A DNA stretch of 64,000 nucleotides from Gnetum montanum (taxonomy: Eukaryota; Streptophyta; Gnetopsida; Gnetales; Gnetaceae): assembly GCA_015680685.1 (NCBI GenBank), contig MNCI01010472.1, positions 1 through 64,000 on the forward strand. The letters run 5' to 3'. Positions 1 to 10,939 of this stretch are shown piece after piece. The translations under genes and the position numbers were made by a program. Every line of letters begins with the position of its first letter. Position 1 is the first letter of the stretch. The notes under the pieces were generated by a model, which saw nothing but the letters and a program-made list of their open reading frames with translations, searched no databases and was not told the DNA's origin.

Positions 1-671
1 GAGGTACCCCTACACTCAACCATACGAAATGAGCATCGCACGCGTAATCCGGTCGAACTCCACAGATGGACTAGTTGTGGCACCTAGATAGTTAGCCTTA
101 GGTCGCAGTTCGCTGTCTTCCCATCTAGACTAGTATTGCATATGNGAGTAACCGATTCCTTGACTAGCCGTACACATCCGTAGATGCTCATAATCAAGTC
201 GTACTCACACCGAGCTATGAAAGCAATAAATAACATTAAAAAAAATAATAATTAAACTAAGTGAATGCTGCAATGATGAAGTAATCTCGATCTTTATTGC
301 CGGTCATGTGCGTGTCCAAGTACGACACACTCGAATAAAGACACCGTACAATTACATTCACCACATTGCGGGCATACACAGGAAAAAATCTAACTCTAGA
401 GGGATCAAACTACCAGAGCTTCGCTACTCTAAAATTGGGATGCAAATGAGGGGGATCCACCTCTTATTTATAGAAATTGCGGCTGACTGCGATATCGCAT
501 ACGTGATATCGCGGGGAAGATGTGATATCGCGTACGTGATATTCCGTACGTGATATTGTGGCCCATGATATATCGCATACACGATATCGTGACCCATGAT
601 ATAACATGGGTGCCTTATCGTGGGTGCCTTAATGCGATTGCCAGCAATATGAGCAATTTCATGTCTCATCA
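1..671 (-). mobile_element. H-family solo LTR, left end cut by the window
   Basis: This LTR lacks only its first ten or so bases (the window starts inside TGATGAGTGGCGAGG) and ends with TCATCA at 671. Read on the minus strand it has a TATA box (TATAAATAAG, complement of 464-473) preceded by GATATC-rich palindromes at about 488-605. It matches the H LTRs at 10940, 16727, 35898, 43619 and 55956. It sits inside the gag region of element G2; no H internal DNA follows, so it is a solo LTR or the edge of a larger copy. The left target duplication is outside the window. One ambiguous base (n) lies at 145. ORFs in this stretch are chance frames. Confidence 0.9.
464..605 (-). promoter_or_regulatory. 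H LTR promoter: palindrome cluster plus TATA box
   Basis: On the minus strand several copies of a GATATC-centred palindrome (variants of CGATATCG joined by ACGTACGT-like spacers) lie directly before TATAAATAAG. The same order is seen in the H LTRs at 11674-11745, 36620-36740, 44350-44465 and 55982-56051. This is a typical U3 promoter position; the function of the palindromes is inferred. Confidence 0.6.
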
Positions 672-2397
672 AGGTGAAAAAGAAACTTAATGGATTCAAG
701 AATAGGAGAAAATAAGCTTCAAAGAGGAAGAATAAGGGATTCAAATCAGAGAAAGTACCAAAGTATAAATTTAAACATAAGAATGAAAACCATGAAAAGA
801 AGCTAGAAAAAGATGATGGGAAGGACAAAGATAAGAAGGACTAAGGAAAGGAAGGCAAGGGTCAAGGTAGAAAGTCATCAAAGATTTAGTGCTTCAAATG
901 TGAAGAATGAAAATACAAGTAATGAGAATGTTCACTTCATAAGGCAGCCAAGGGTATGATGTGCAAAGCATGAAAGATGAGATGAAATCAAGCCAGGCTC
1001 TTTAGAGAGGTAATCCTAATGCCTCAAAGATTGAGGAAGCTTCTAAATTAAAATCTTATGCATTCATAAGAAATGTGAATAGAGGTGACCATAATGCTAG
1101 AAAATTATTATTTCAAATTGGATTTAGATTTTTACTTAGTGGGAAATGGATTCATATTTTTATTTATAAGGGAGCCCAAAAAAATATTATTTCATCTAGG
1201 ATAGTTGTTAGATTGGGTTTGGTAACTAATCCTCATATTATACCCTACAAGGTACATTGATTGTCAAGGGATTTCTCTCAAGAGGTGAGAGAGCAATGTG
1301 TTTTGAAATTTAGAATTCAAATATTTCATGGTGTTGTAAAATTTGATGTACTTATAATTGATTGTGTTGATGTAATTCTTGGTAGACCTTGGAATTTTGA
1401 CAATGGTGCTTAATTTGATGGAGCAAGAAATGTATGGAATGTAGCTAGACTTGATGGAATCCATTATTTGATTCCTATGACACTTGAGAAAGTAAGACAA
1501 CAAAGCTCATTTAATCCTTCCTTAATTTCTCTAGGAAAGAGTGAATACATTAAGGAATATGATGAAATAGGGTTTGGGTTTGTTGTTGTATCAATAGTTA
1601 CTTCTAACCATAATGTTGTGGAGGTAGAGCTTCTAACAAGTGTGTTAGGCTTGAAGGAGAAATTTTTCAAGATGTTCAAGGGAGGAATTAGATAGGTTAT
1701 CACCAATGAGAAATGTATAACATCAAATCAATTTCATCCCTGGTGCTACCATTCCAAATGAGGAAGCATACTAGATGACATTGAATTAGTGGATAGAATT
1801 GCAAAAGCAAGTAGAGAAGTTACTTGCAAATGACTTCGTGAAATAATCCATTTCACCTTGTGTAGTTCTAGTAGTGCTTGTGCCAAAGAAGGGTAGTGAT
1901 GAATGGAGAATGTGCATTGATTCTAGGGTAGTGAACATGATAATAATGAGGTACAAATTTTCTATTCTAAGGATGGGTGATATCCTTGATGTCCTTACTA
2001 ATGCTGAGATCTTTAACAAAATTTAGTTGAAGTGTGGAAATCATCAAATTTAGATTAGGCTTGATGATGAATGGAAGATAAATTTAAAAACACTAGATAG
2101 ATTATTTAAGTGGTTGATGATGCCATTTGGGCTCATGAATGTACCAGTTACATTGATAGCATTTATGCATGATGTACTCAAAGATTTGATTAGTAAGTGT
2201 TGTATTATCTTCTTTGATGATATTTTGGTATTCTTCTCTAATGAGGAGAAATACTTGCATCACTTAATGAGAGTGTCTCAAATTGAAGGATGAGCATTTG
2301 GTGATCATTTTGAAGAAAAGCTATTTCTTTAGGATAGAGATAACATATTTGGAACATGTGATTTCTCAAAATTAAATTCAAATTAAAGCTATCAAGG
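672..2397 (+). pseudogene. G2 gypsy element, first part: gag end, protease and most of reverse transcriptase
   Basis: This is a decayed Ty3/gypsy polyprotein in several frames. A lysine-rich gag tail (about 672-880) is followed by a damaged zinc-knuckle (CFKCEE near 892). A pepsin-like protease block follows, with GAQKNIISS where a DSG-type active site is expected (about 1171) and ILGRPW near 1378. Reverse transcriptase runs from about 1855: CIDSRVVN (about 1915), MPFGL (about 2121) and the catalytic FFDD (about 2211-2221). The frame stops at 2397 because element G1a is inserted here, and it resumes at 12425 within the link to RNase H. There are many in-frame stops, so it is non-functional. 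Its 5' LTR is outside the window. Confidence 0.85.
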
Positions 2398-2907
2398 TGT
2401 AACATCCCGTCCCTTGTTAAGGGTGGAAACAATTGTAAACAATGTAATTAACCTTCAAATGAAGGGGCATCTCGTTATGAGGGGTTATGATTATTCATGT
2501 ATCCCTTGGAAAAGTGTTTGACCTATGCCATTTAAGGTTGGGGTTAGAGGTCGTGCCAGGCATGGAGTTGTGGAGCTGAAAAAGGCAAGTAACAGGAGCC
2601 AGGTGAAGTAGGACAAAAAGGGATTAATCACCCCTTTGGTAGGACAACCTAACCATGGTGTCAATGCCAAATTGCCTCTAAGGCTTAAGTGGCATAGGAA
2701 GACAACCCAAAGGGTGTTACAATACTCTTTTCTATTAATAAAATCTGTTCATTTTTCTTTGTTTCATTCTCTAGTGTTAATTATTTATTTACAAGTTAAT
2801 TCATTTATTAAATATTTATAATGTTTTTAGTATATTATCTAAGAAAATGGTGAATGTAATAAATTAAGTGTTCTTAGTTTTACGACATCAGGGAATGGGA
2901 TATCACA
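2398..2907 (+). repeat. G1a 5' LTR
   Basis: The 510-base direct repeat begins TGTAACATCCCG and ends ATATCACA. It pairs with 11928-12424 and with the G1b LTR at 54170-54594. It has no clear TATA box; AATAAA-like runs occur near 2735-2745. Confidence 0.92.
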
Positions 2908-2909
2908 TT

Positions 2910-2921
2910 TGGTATTAGAGC
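2910..2921 (+). other. Primer binding site, initiator tRNA-Met type
   Basis: TGGTATTAGAGC follows the LTR end after two bases. It is one base away from TGGTATCAGAGC, the usual plant initiator-Met primer site. G1b has TGGTATTAAAGC at the same place. Confidence 0.85.
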
Positions 2922-3139
2922 AAACCACAATTCAGGAGCCAAAGTGGAAAAAAATTTATTTTATTATTATTGAAGAACACAAGTACATTTAAGCAAAATA
3001 ACAAAATAGAGGAAAATATTATTTTATTTTATTTTGGTAATCAAGAAGGAGTGAGAGGAAGTACATCTAAGTAATATATAGAAAATGAAGAATAGGGAAA
3101 AGAAGTAGAATGGGAAAAATGTAAGAAAGGCAACTATGA

Positions 3140-5240
3140 TCATTTGTTACGACTGAAAGACTCAAGAAGATCTATGAATATCTTCAATTGAGATTCTCTT
3201 TGTTTAGTGGTAGAATCTACCTTGCTAAGCACTACTTTGCATCTAGGTAGTCCATCATATAATTGTTTGATATATTTAGTGGCATGTCTTGCTGTAGCTA
3301 CTAATTCTTCCTTTCTTTTAAGTTGGGTTTGCAACATATCCATCTGTATTAATCGATCATCTATGTATTTTTGCCATTCCTTCTTCTTTCTCTGCAAGAA
3401 ATAAGATTTAAATCATGAGTTATGAGCAAATCAATAAACAAATAAAAAAAAGTATTACTTGAAATTGATCATTATCAATTTGAAGGAACCATTCATGAGT
3501 CACTAGATGATGAGTGTAGCATGTTACACTTTCCAATTCTCCTAAGAGTTGCTCCAAATCTTTTATAGCATTTGGAGCATCTTTAGGAATTAGATGCAAA
3601 GGTGATGGAGCTCCAGCTTGTATTAAATCATAATCCACCTTGAGGTTGCATGACTGAGATTCTCATAGATGGTAGACACCCTCATGAATAGAATAGGGTT
3701 TATTATCTAAGATTTGTTGGCTAATGCCCCGAAGAAGCATAAGTTCTTCTTTAGTAGCCACCACTATCTTTCCCATTGAATAAGAAGATCCTAAGATTGA
3801 GAAAGAAGTCATTGGAACAAACTCAAAAAATAATGTCAGTGCTGCATGTGGAAGAGAACCTCTTCTAAGTGTTGTAGAAAAAAAAGGCACGATTGGTGAT
3901 CTAGGTGGTAGAATAGGAGTCTATGCAGAAGTAGCGCCTGCATCATCTTTATCCATCTCTTGGACAAAGTATTGTCGCTCCAGAGACATTTGCAACAAAA
4001 AAAATCAATTAATCAACATCATAGAAAATGAAAGAGGGAAGTATTTAAACCTTTGATAACTAAGACTTATCTCTGGTTACTTTACCTTATCTTGTCTTGA
4101 ACTCTATTGAGTTTGTTGGGATTGTTGTGGAGCTTGGTGCTGAGTATGTTGTCTTATAGCCATGGGACTGCCAGAACTTTACCCAGTACATTGCTTCGAC
4201 AAGAAAAAAAAGAGAGAAATTTATTAGAAAAACAAATATATAGATAAGACATTAAACTAAGAAGTTATATTGGGATTAGGAAGCATGATCTATTCTTGTG
4301 ATTGCACTATACCAAAGGATGAAGTACCTTGAATTTCTTTAACCTATGTAGCCCCAACACTCTATGTTGGTTCATTCTGCAGCTTAGATTGCACTGTCAA
4401 ATACATAAAATAAAAACATAATAAAAAAAATAAAAAAATAATAAAAACATGAAAATACATCATTGATTGCCTCCTAACTTTGAGCTTGCTATAAAGCCAG
4501 TTGACCTTTCTGGTACCCATAATCTTAATCTTTATAACCCTCTCATCTTCAAAACATTTAGGGCATAACTGAGGATTGTAACAAGTAAAATGTCTTTTTG
4601 GATGATCATAACTTAGGATCATACACATGATCAAGGGTATACAACATAGAATATAGGATTTTAAAGGAGCTTGTTAGAAAACAATAATTTCGGTCATAGC
4701 ATTATACCAGGCAGAGAAACAAGACAATGACTAGTTATAAATTCTACTGGTTATGACATCATGTAGTATGAAAATAGAATAAGAATTAACATTGGATTGC
4801 TTTCTATACCATAAAACCTTGCTACTAATAAATAGACATAAATCAAAGTGAGCCTCATTAATGAAATCTTCATGAACAAATTGGCTATTGCTAATGGCAG
4901 AATCAACAATGTAGGTAGATAATTTCTTTTTACAAAAAGATTTTAAATTTTTGGGAATAAATTGAAGAAATTAAAGGATCCTCTCCTTGTTGAAAACCTA
5001 AGACTACTTTAATATCAAGAGGAAGGATTTTTATTTCTCCAAAAACTAATTGAAAAGTAGAACTTTTTTTATCATTATACTATTCACACCACTCCATAAG
5101 AACACCCTTGCAATGGGAGAGTTTAAAAATTGGAAAAATAAGTAAATCAGCTAATCGAGAAGTGGTAAGGTACTCAAAATTCTCCTTCCCAAGTAAGCTA
5201 CAAACATGATCAGAGGTAGAAAGTACATTATTCTGATGAA
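3140..5240 (-). pseudogene. Antisense gene of G1a, multi-exon, unknown function
   Basis: Minus-strand coding remnants lie between the 5' LTR and gag, opposite to gag-pol. From the 3' end: a charged helical block with likely coiled coil (3140-3391); a segment with DLEQLLGELE and THEWF (3459-3638); one with ATKEELMLLRG (3663-3890); and one with LSYDHPKRHFTCYN (4459-4634). Candidate short AT-rich introns separate them: 3458-3392 (donor CAA|GTAATA, acceptor TTGCAG) and 4458-4394 (donor GTATTT, acceptor GACAG), plus damaged ones near 3985-4070 and 4200-4330. G1b carries the same gene at 54850-58098 with matching gaps. The start seen in G1b (ATG GCC CCT AAG) is lost here. I recognise no domain. It is broken by stops. 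Confidence 0.6.
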
Positions 5241-5734
5241 AGATAAAAATTTAAACATAAAAATATTTTTTTTAATTAAAAATATCATCAAACAAGGGGT
5301 CTTGGGTTCAAACTTGAGCCTTAATTATTTAAAAATAATAAAAAAAATTAATGATTTTTTAGGGCTTGTGGCTAGCCATAGCCAACCGCAGCAAGGCCAT
5401 AGCAGTTGCCGAAATTTGGCCCTTAGGCTAGCTCCAAAAAGAGGGTAAACTAAAATCGTGCTTGAGTGCCTTTGCCATCACCATCCTCATGCCTCGCTGC
5501 TACCACTTGCACTGATTGTTGCCTTTTGCTATTACCGCTTACGCACTATTGCTACCACTTGCACTGCTCATTGCCTTCTGCCACCAGTGCCTTTGTTGAT
5601 GTCCATCGTCTATGCCTTTGTTGCCACTGCACAGCCTTATGCTGCCTGCATAGCCTACCACCTTGCACCATGCAACCCTGCTACACTATGTAGCCTATGC
5701 CCCATTGCATCATGTCTTGCTCTTCTGTGCCGCC

Positions 5735-5954
5735 CATCACAGCCTCTCGCACCATCCATCATTATCTCCCATGCCACCCATCACTACCTCTCATGTCATC
5801 CATCATCGCCTCCTATGCCATCCATCACTACCTCCTATGTTACCCATTAGTGGCTCTCGTGCCATCCATGACTGCCTCCTATGTTGCCTATCACTGCCTC
5901 CAACATCGTCCATCACTGCCTCTAGTACTGTTTGTCACTACCTCCTACACTACC
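5735..5954. repeat. 22-base minisatellite, ten units
   Basis: Ten back-to-back 22-base units, for example CATCACTACCTCCTATGTTACC, fill the interval exactly. Units differ at several positions. Because 22 is not a multiple of three and the unit contains few stop triplets, all three plus frames stay open across the array, giving false ORFs. G1b has only about three or four related units of less regular length at about 58915-59005. Confidence 0.9.
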
Positions 5955-6455
5955 ATGTGAATCCTAGAATGGGTCATCTGTCAGTTGATAGAAAAATTGA
6001 TTTTTTTCAACAATTGATGAGAATTTTGAAATTCCTATCAATTGATAAAATTTTTTCAAAAAAATATTAATTTTGCACCCATAATTAATAGTTTAAATGG
6101 AGAATAAGCTCAATTATTTACAAAAATCCAAATTGGCATTGCAGTAACAAGAGAAATAAAAACCTTGTATTGGGATGGATGACCTCTTGAAAAGTCTTGG
6201 AAAACATGAAAGTTTGTAAACATAAGATGACTATAACTTTTGCACCTGGAGTCCATTTTCAACGAAACAAAAATCGATTCCAATAGATTTAAACATTATA
6301 GACTCAATGGAATGGTCAGATTTAGCTTTTGAATTAAAGAAAATTAGCATTTAATTCATTATTGTAGTTCCTAAAAATAATTAGGACTCAATACTTAGTG
6401 AGAAATTCATGATAGTTTCAACTTGTTCTGCAACTGACTAAATGATTCTGAGACC

Positions 6456-6465
6456 CATAAAAAGG
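6456..6465 (+). promoter_or_regulatory. TATA-like box upstream of gag (G1a)
   Basis: CATAAAAAGG inside the shared motif ACCCATAAAAAGGGCCAT lies 91 bases before the gag ATG at 6548. In G1b the same box at 59670-59679 is also 91 bases before gag. It may be an internal promoter; this rests only on its sequence and constant spacing. Confidence 0.4.
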
Positions 6466-6547
6466 GCCATAGAGGCTAAGAATTCTTAAAATACCTAATT
6501 TCTTCAACTTACCAATGTTTGAAACCCAAAGAATAAATTGGAGAGAA

Positions 6548-7740
6548 ATGGAAGGCCGAGTCAATGACCAGATGAATGATCTTGAAGATTAAATTAATGA
6601 GATCAGGGGTGTTCAAGAAGAAATTCATCATTCAAACCAAGGGTTTGGGACAAAGATGCAAAATATGCCTGAGGAAATTAGGAAATTGTCCCAAAGTTTA
6701 GAAGATAAATGGTTAGACGTGCAAGGAAAGATGGATTTCTTTGTAGACTCCATCAAATAATTAACTGACCATCTCATTTAGCCTTCAAAGCCTACCGATA
6801 GTCTACCTAGGAAACAACATCAAGACCAAGATGAACTCCCCCCTAAGGAACCACATTAAACACAACCTCTACCTACAAGCAGATAGGATACCAAAATTTC
6901 TCTTATAGGCTATAGAATTGAAACCAAAGGTGAGGGATATGGGAATTGGCTTAATCCACCTAGAGAATCATTGACACAAGTTTATACTAAGAGAGTAAAA
7001 TTAGATCATTATGATGGAGCCCCTGGATCTAGTGCTAAGGCAAAGGATTGACTTGAGACAATGAAAAATTACTTTGATATGTTGAATTTGTCAAGCCATG
7101 AATGTTTAGAGGTTATCTCCTTGTATTTAAGAGGACTTGTGGCAACATGGTGGAATGGACTAAGATCTCAATGTTTGATTACAAATTGGCTTAATTTTTG
7201 TCAAGATTTTGAACAGAAATTCATTCTTGATTCTTTTCTCAAAGAGCACAAAATGAGATTTGATTCCTTAAGGTTGGGCAGGCGATCCATATATGATTAC
7301 TGCAAGGAATTCTGTGATATTTCTTGATATGTAAGTCACTAGGATGAGGGAGAATTAGCTTCAAAAATGCATTAGAGGACTACATGCTTAATTACGTTCT
7401 CAAACACGAGCCCATAATCCTTAAACCATTGATGAATCATATAGAATTGCTAAGGATTATGAGGAATTGAATTACATATGAGTTACCATTCGGCAAACAA
7501 CTCTTCGACAAATTGCTTTTCCATGAGTAATGGTAGAAGAGACACAAAAAAAAAGCTCAATTAACATCTAGATGTTTTATTTGTGGTGAAGATCATTTCA
7601 AACGAGACTGCCCAAAATTTCAAGCAAAAGTACAAAGGACCAACCAAATTAGAAATAATCCAAACATGAACAAAGGGAAAATTCCAACCACTACGACAAT
7701 AGTGAAGAAGATATCTACATTGACTAAATCAATTTTATGT
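6548..7740 (+). pseudogene. G1a gag polyprotein remnant
   Basis: The start ATG at 6548 lies in the same context as in G1b (AATTGGAGAGAAATGG). A coiled-coil-like N-terminus (MEGRVNDQMNDLED) is followed by a proline/glutamine-rich linker. The retrotransposon gag core comes next, with DHYDGAPGSSAKAKD, MKNYFDMLNL, LYLRGLVATWWNGL and FILDSFLKEHKMRFDSLRLG (7005-7290). A zinc knuckle CFICGEDHFKRDC ends it (7573-7611), with the shorter spacing CX2CX3HX4C. Gag forms the virus-like particle and binds the RNA. There are several stops (TAA, TAG, TGA) and a frameshift after about 7345, so it is non-functional. Confidence 0.85.
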
Positions 7741-8215
7741 AAATTTTAATTTACTATATTGATTTTTGAAGTTTCAATTGAAGGTAAAAAAATTAAATTT
7801 TTGATTGATATTGGTGCCAATGATAACTTTATTTATCCAAAGTTAATTAATTTATTGAAATTAATTTTACCAAGAAAATTATTAAGATAGAACTGGTAGA
7901 TGAAACAATTGTGAGCAAACATACTGGGTATGGAGAAATTAACTTTACCTTGCAAAACATGCCTTTCATTGATGACTTTTTTGAATTTGAACTAGGTGAT
8001 GTTGATGCAATATTAAGAATGTTTTTCCTATAGAAATTTGATGTTACTACCCACTTTGGAACTCTTATTTTAAAGTCCCAACCATTGACGAAGTCAAGGT
8101 TCTAAGGGGGGTAGGAACAACAAAGAAAATTCATACAATAACTATTAGGCAAGCTAAAAGATTAGTCAAAAAAGGTGCTACAATGTTGGTTGTCAAAGTA
8201 ACCCAACCTTAGAGA
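7741..8215 (+). pseudogene. G1a protease remnant
   Basis: The retropepsin-like block matches the longer open frame in G1b (60890-61435). The active-site region reads FLIDIGANDNF (about 7798-7830) where FLIDSGAN is usual for the family, so the catalytic DSG/DTG has become DIG. A downstream KKIHTITIRQAKRLVKKGATML segment precedes reverse transcriptase. A one-base loss near 7867 shifts the frame and stops are present. Confidence 0.75.
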
Positions 8216-8960
8216 TCTTTAGGTACTGGGATCCTAAATGAACTTAAGGAATATAAAGATTCAGTATTTGGTGAAACTAGAGAACTACCTCCAAAAAGAA
8301 CTGTCAAGCATGCCATTGATATTTTTCCTAGTACACAACCTGTGTCAGAAGCTCCTTATAGATTTTCTATTTTTGAATTAAGAGAATTAAAATTACAATT
8401 AGACCAATTATTGGAAGAAGGGAAAATCAGACCTAGCATATCACCTTGGGGTGCACTTGTTTTATTTGTTAAAAAGAAAGATGGTACACTATGATTATCC
8501 ATTGATTATAGAGCATTGAATTATGTGATGATTAAAAATACTTATCCCTTGCCTAGAATCGATGATTTGTTTGATCAACTTATGGATGCATGTTATTTCT
8601 CAAAGATTGATTTAAAATCAAGTTATCACCAAATAAGGATTAAAGAGAAATATATTGAGAAAATTGCTTTTAGAACTAGATATGGGTTATACGAATTTGT
8701 TGTGATTCCGTTTGGATTAACTAATGCACCTGCAACATTCATGGCATTAATGAATAATATTTTTTGTGAATATCTTAGTCAATTTGTTATAGTATTTATG
8801 GATGATATACCTATTTATTCTAAGTCAAGAGAAGAACATATCAAACATTTGAAAATTACAATGGAAATTCTTAAAGAGAATTAGCTAAAAGCTAAATTGA
8901 GGAAACGTGAACTCTTTAAGGAAGATGTTTGCAAGTAGATCTAGCAAAAATTAGTGTGAT
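8216..8960 (+). pseudogene. G1a reverse transcriptase remnant
   Basis: This is a Ty3/gypsy reverse transcriptase. It contains KKKDGT (about 8472), the longest open run at 8516-8884 with [40 protein letters not shown] and [11 protein letters not shown], then FMDD at 8795-8806 as the catalytic box (YVDD or FMDD is normal). Compared with G1b a run of about 37 bases is missing near 8927, removing the segment after KLFKEE. Stops include TAG for CAA or CAG. Confidence 0.9.
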
Positions 8961-9560
8961 CTAGGATTGTCTTGAATTAAAAGATGTTATAGCACTTTGC
9001 AGTTTCTTAGGTTTAGCCAATTTTTATCGATGTTTTATTAAAGATTATTCTATGTTGATAGCCCCATTGACTAACCTTTTGTAGGAGAAACGTGTGTTGA
9101 AATTTGATGAAAAATGTGGGGAATCTTTTCTCAAATTAAAGATGCTACTTACAACAGCACCTATTTTGAGAATTCTAGATGAAGAATTACCATTTGAAGT
9201 ATTCACGGATGCCTATGGAATAGGAATTGGTGCAGTTCTTTCATAAGAAGATAAAGTGTTATGTTATGAATCTTGTAAATTATGGGGAGTTGAGGTAAAT
9301 TACTGAACCTATGATTTAGAATCACTAGCAATTGTTAATGCTCTGAAAGTTTGGAGACATTATCTTTAGGAAAAAAGGTTTTTACTAAAAATAGATCATG
9401 AAAGTTTAGAATATTTGCAAAGACAACCTATTTTGAATACTTGTCAAAGATGATGCATAGAATTATTTTCTGAATATGATTTTGAAATCAAATATATTCC
9501 CATTAAGAAAAATGTGGTAGTCGATGCCCTTAGTCAAATGTGGAACTTAATGATAGGTGT
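8961..9560 (+). pseudogene. G1a connection and RNase H remnant
   Basis: It begins with the gypsy connection motif (FLGLANFYRCFI, about 9006) and continues into RNase H. Expected acidic residues can be placed at FTDA (about 9202), DLESLAI (about 9313), DHE (about 9399) and VDAL (about 9519). The domain would degrade RNA in the RNA-DNA hybrid. Stops at several sites, among them TAA/TAG in place of glutamine codons, inactivate it. Confidence 0.82.
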
Positions 9561-10575
9561 GGTAACGACCCCTATAGAAGAAGAAATCAAGAAACAAATA
9601 AAGGAAGACCCTTATTTTTAAAAGATTATAACCAATATTTCTTATGAGCCTCAATATCAACTTACTTCTAATAGTTTATTGATGAAAGGACAAAGAATAT
9701 ACATACCAGAAGGAAATCTTATTTTTGCCCTAGAATGAAGAATGATGTGTCCTCATACATTTAAAATTGTCCAACATGCCAAAGAATAAAAGTTGAACAA
9801 AGGAAACCTAGTGGATTATTACAACCTTTGGAAGTCCAAACCTAGAAATGGGAAGATATCACTATGGATTTCATTGTGGGATTGCCAATAACTAAAAAGG
9901 AAAATGACTCAATTTTCATAGTGGTTAATCGCTTATCAAAGATGACACATTTTATAGCTTTGCAATCTACAAACATAGTAGAAGAAGTAGCCAAAAAATT
10001 CGTATGTGAAGTATTTTGATTGTATGGTTGTCCAAAATCTATTACTTCAAATAGAGATCCCAAGTTCATATTTGAATTCTAGAGAAATTTCTTTAGAGAG
10101 CTTGGAACCTAGTTGAAATTTAGCATAGCTTATCACCCTGAGACTGATGGAAAAACTGAATGTGTGAATAAAATATTAGAAGATATCCTACGAAGCTATG
10201 TTAGGAGTAGACCAAAAATGTGGGAGAATTATTTGCACTTGGCATAATTTTCTTATAATAACACTTATCAAGGTTCTATACATCAAATACTATTTGAAGT
10301 AGTATATGGATGTAATTGTTGTAAGCCATTAATTTGGGTAGATCCAACCTTAAGAATGGAATGGAAGGAAGAAGAAATGAAAATCATGGAAAACATTGTC
10401 ACAAGAGTAAAAGAAAATTTACAAGTTTCCCAAGATAAATATAAAGGAGATGTAGATCAACATAGACTTAAAAAAGAATTCCAAATAGGAGATCAAGTAT
10501 TACTGAGAGTGAAAGCTACCAGAAGTTCTCTTAAACTAGAAAAATATCCTAAATTGGTACCTAGATTTTGTGGAC
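9561..10575 (+). pseudogene. G1a integrase remnant
   Basis: The DDE core is readable: WEDITMDFIVGLP (first D, about 9866), SNRDPKF (second D, about 10055), and TDGKTECVN (E, about 10160). The C-terminal region reads KYKGDVDQHRLKKEF and GDQVLLRV (10435-10515). The N-terminal zinc finger is broken. Relative to G1b, 88 bases are missing at about 9716, taking both histidines, while CPTCQRIK remains (about 9772). Stops elsewhere confirm that it is dead. Confidence 0.88.
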
Positions 10576-10894
10576 CTTTGAAATTTCTAAAAGAATTGGT
10601 AAAGTAGCATATCAATTGAATATTCTAGTAACTTTAAAAATTCATCAAGTTTTTCATGTGAATTTGCTAAAGAAATTTCATGAAAATGATGTAACATATG
10701 TGTTAGGTTGGAATACTTTGCCATTACGATCCAACGCTAGCTTTGAAGCTAAACCCATTGCTATTAAGGACCAAAGAACCAAGAAATTACAAAATAAGAT
10801 TATCAACAAAGTACTTGTTCAATGGTCAAATTGTGATCAACAGACTTGGGAAAAATATGAAATTTATTTTAAATACTTACCCTCAACATTTTGA
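10568..10894 (+). pseudogene. G1a chromodomain-bearing integrase C-terminus
   Basis: The 108-codon open run reads GKVAYQLNILVTLKIHQVFHVN and ends with a chromodomain-like tail: KIINKVLVQWSNCDQQTWEKYE. Chromodomains at this place define the chromovirus branch of Ty3/gypsy and are thought to guide insertion to heterochromatin. It is out of frame with the preceding run because one C is missing near 10577 (TGTGGACCTTTG here, TGTGAACCCTTTG in G1b). Confidence 0.8.
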
Positions 10895-10939
10895 GCACCA
10901 TGATATTGAATGATAAATTATATTTATTATGGATGTAAT

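Larger units (their letters stand above)
5241..6547. promoter_or_regulatory. G1a region between antisense gene and gag
   Basis: This non-coding stretch lies between the 5' side of the antisense gene and the gag start. It holds a C-rich simple-sequence part (5455-5734), a 22-base minisatellite (5735-5954), an AT-rich part, and a TATA-like box 91 bases before gag. G1b has the same order at 58099-59761. The two genes point away from each other, so a divergent control region is possible; this is inference. ORFs across it come from the repeat. Confidence 0.45.

Noticed and set aside
308-828. ORFs of 81 and 134 codons on both strands
   Set aside because: They lie in the H solo LTR and its junction with G2; the Ile/Ala/Tyr-rich repeats in them come from translated GATATC palindromes.
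5735-5954. Possible CRISPR array
   Set aside because: The repeats are contiguous 22-base units without spacers, inside a plant retrotransposon.
5458-6070. Overlapping His/Ser/Pro/Cys-rich ORFs in several plus frames
   Set aside because: They are produced by C-rich simple sequence and a 22-base minisatellite; the same region in G1b does not keep the frames.
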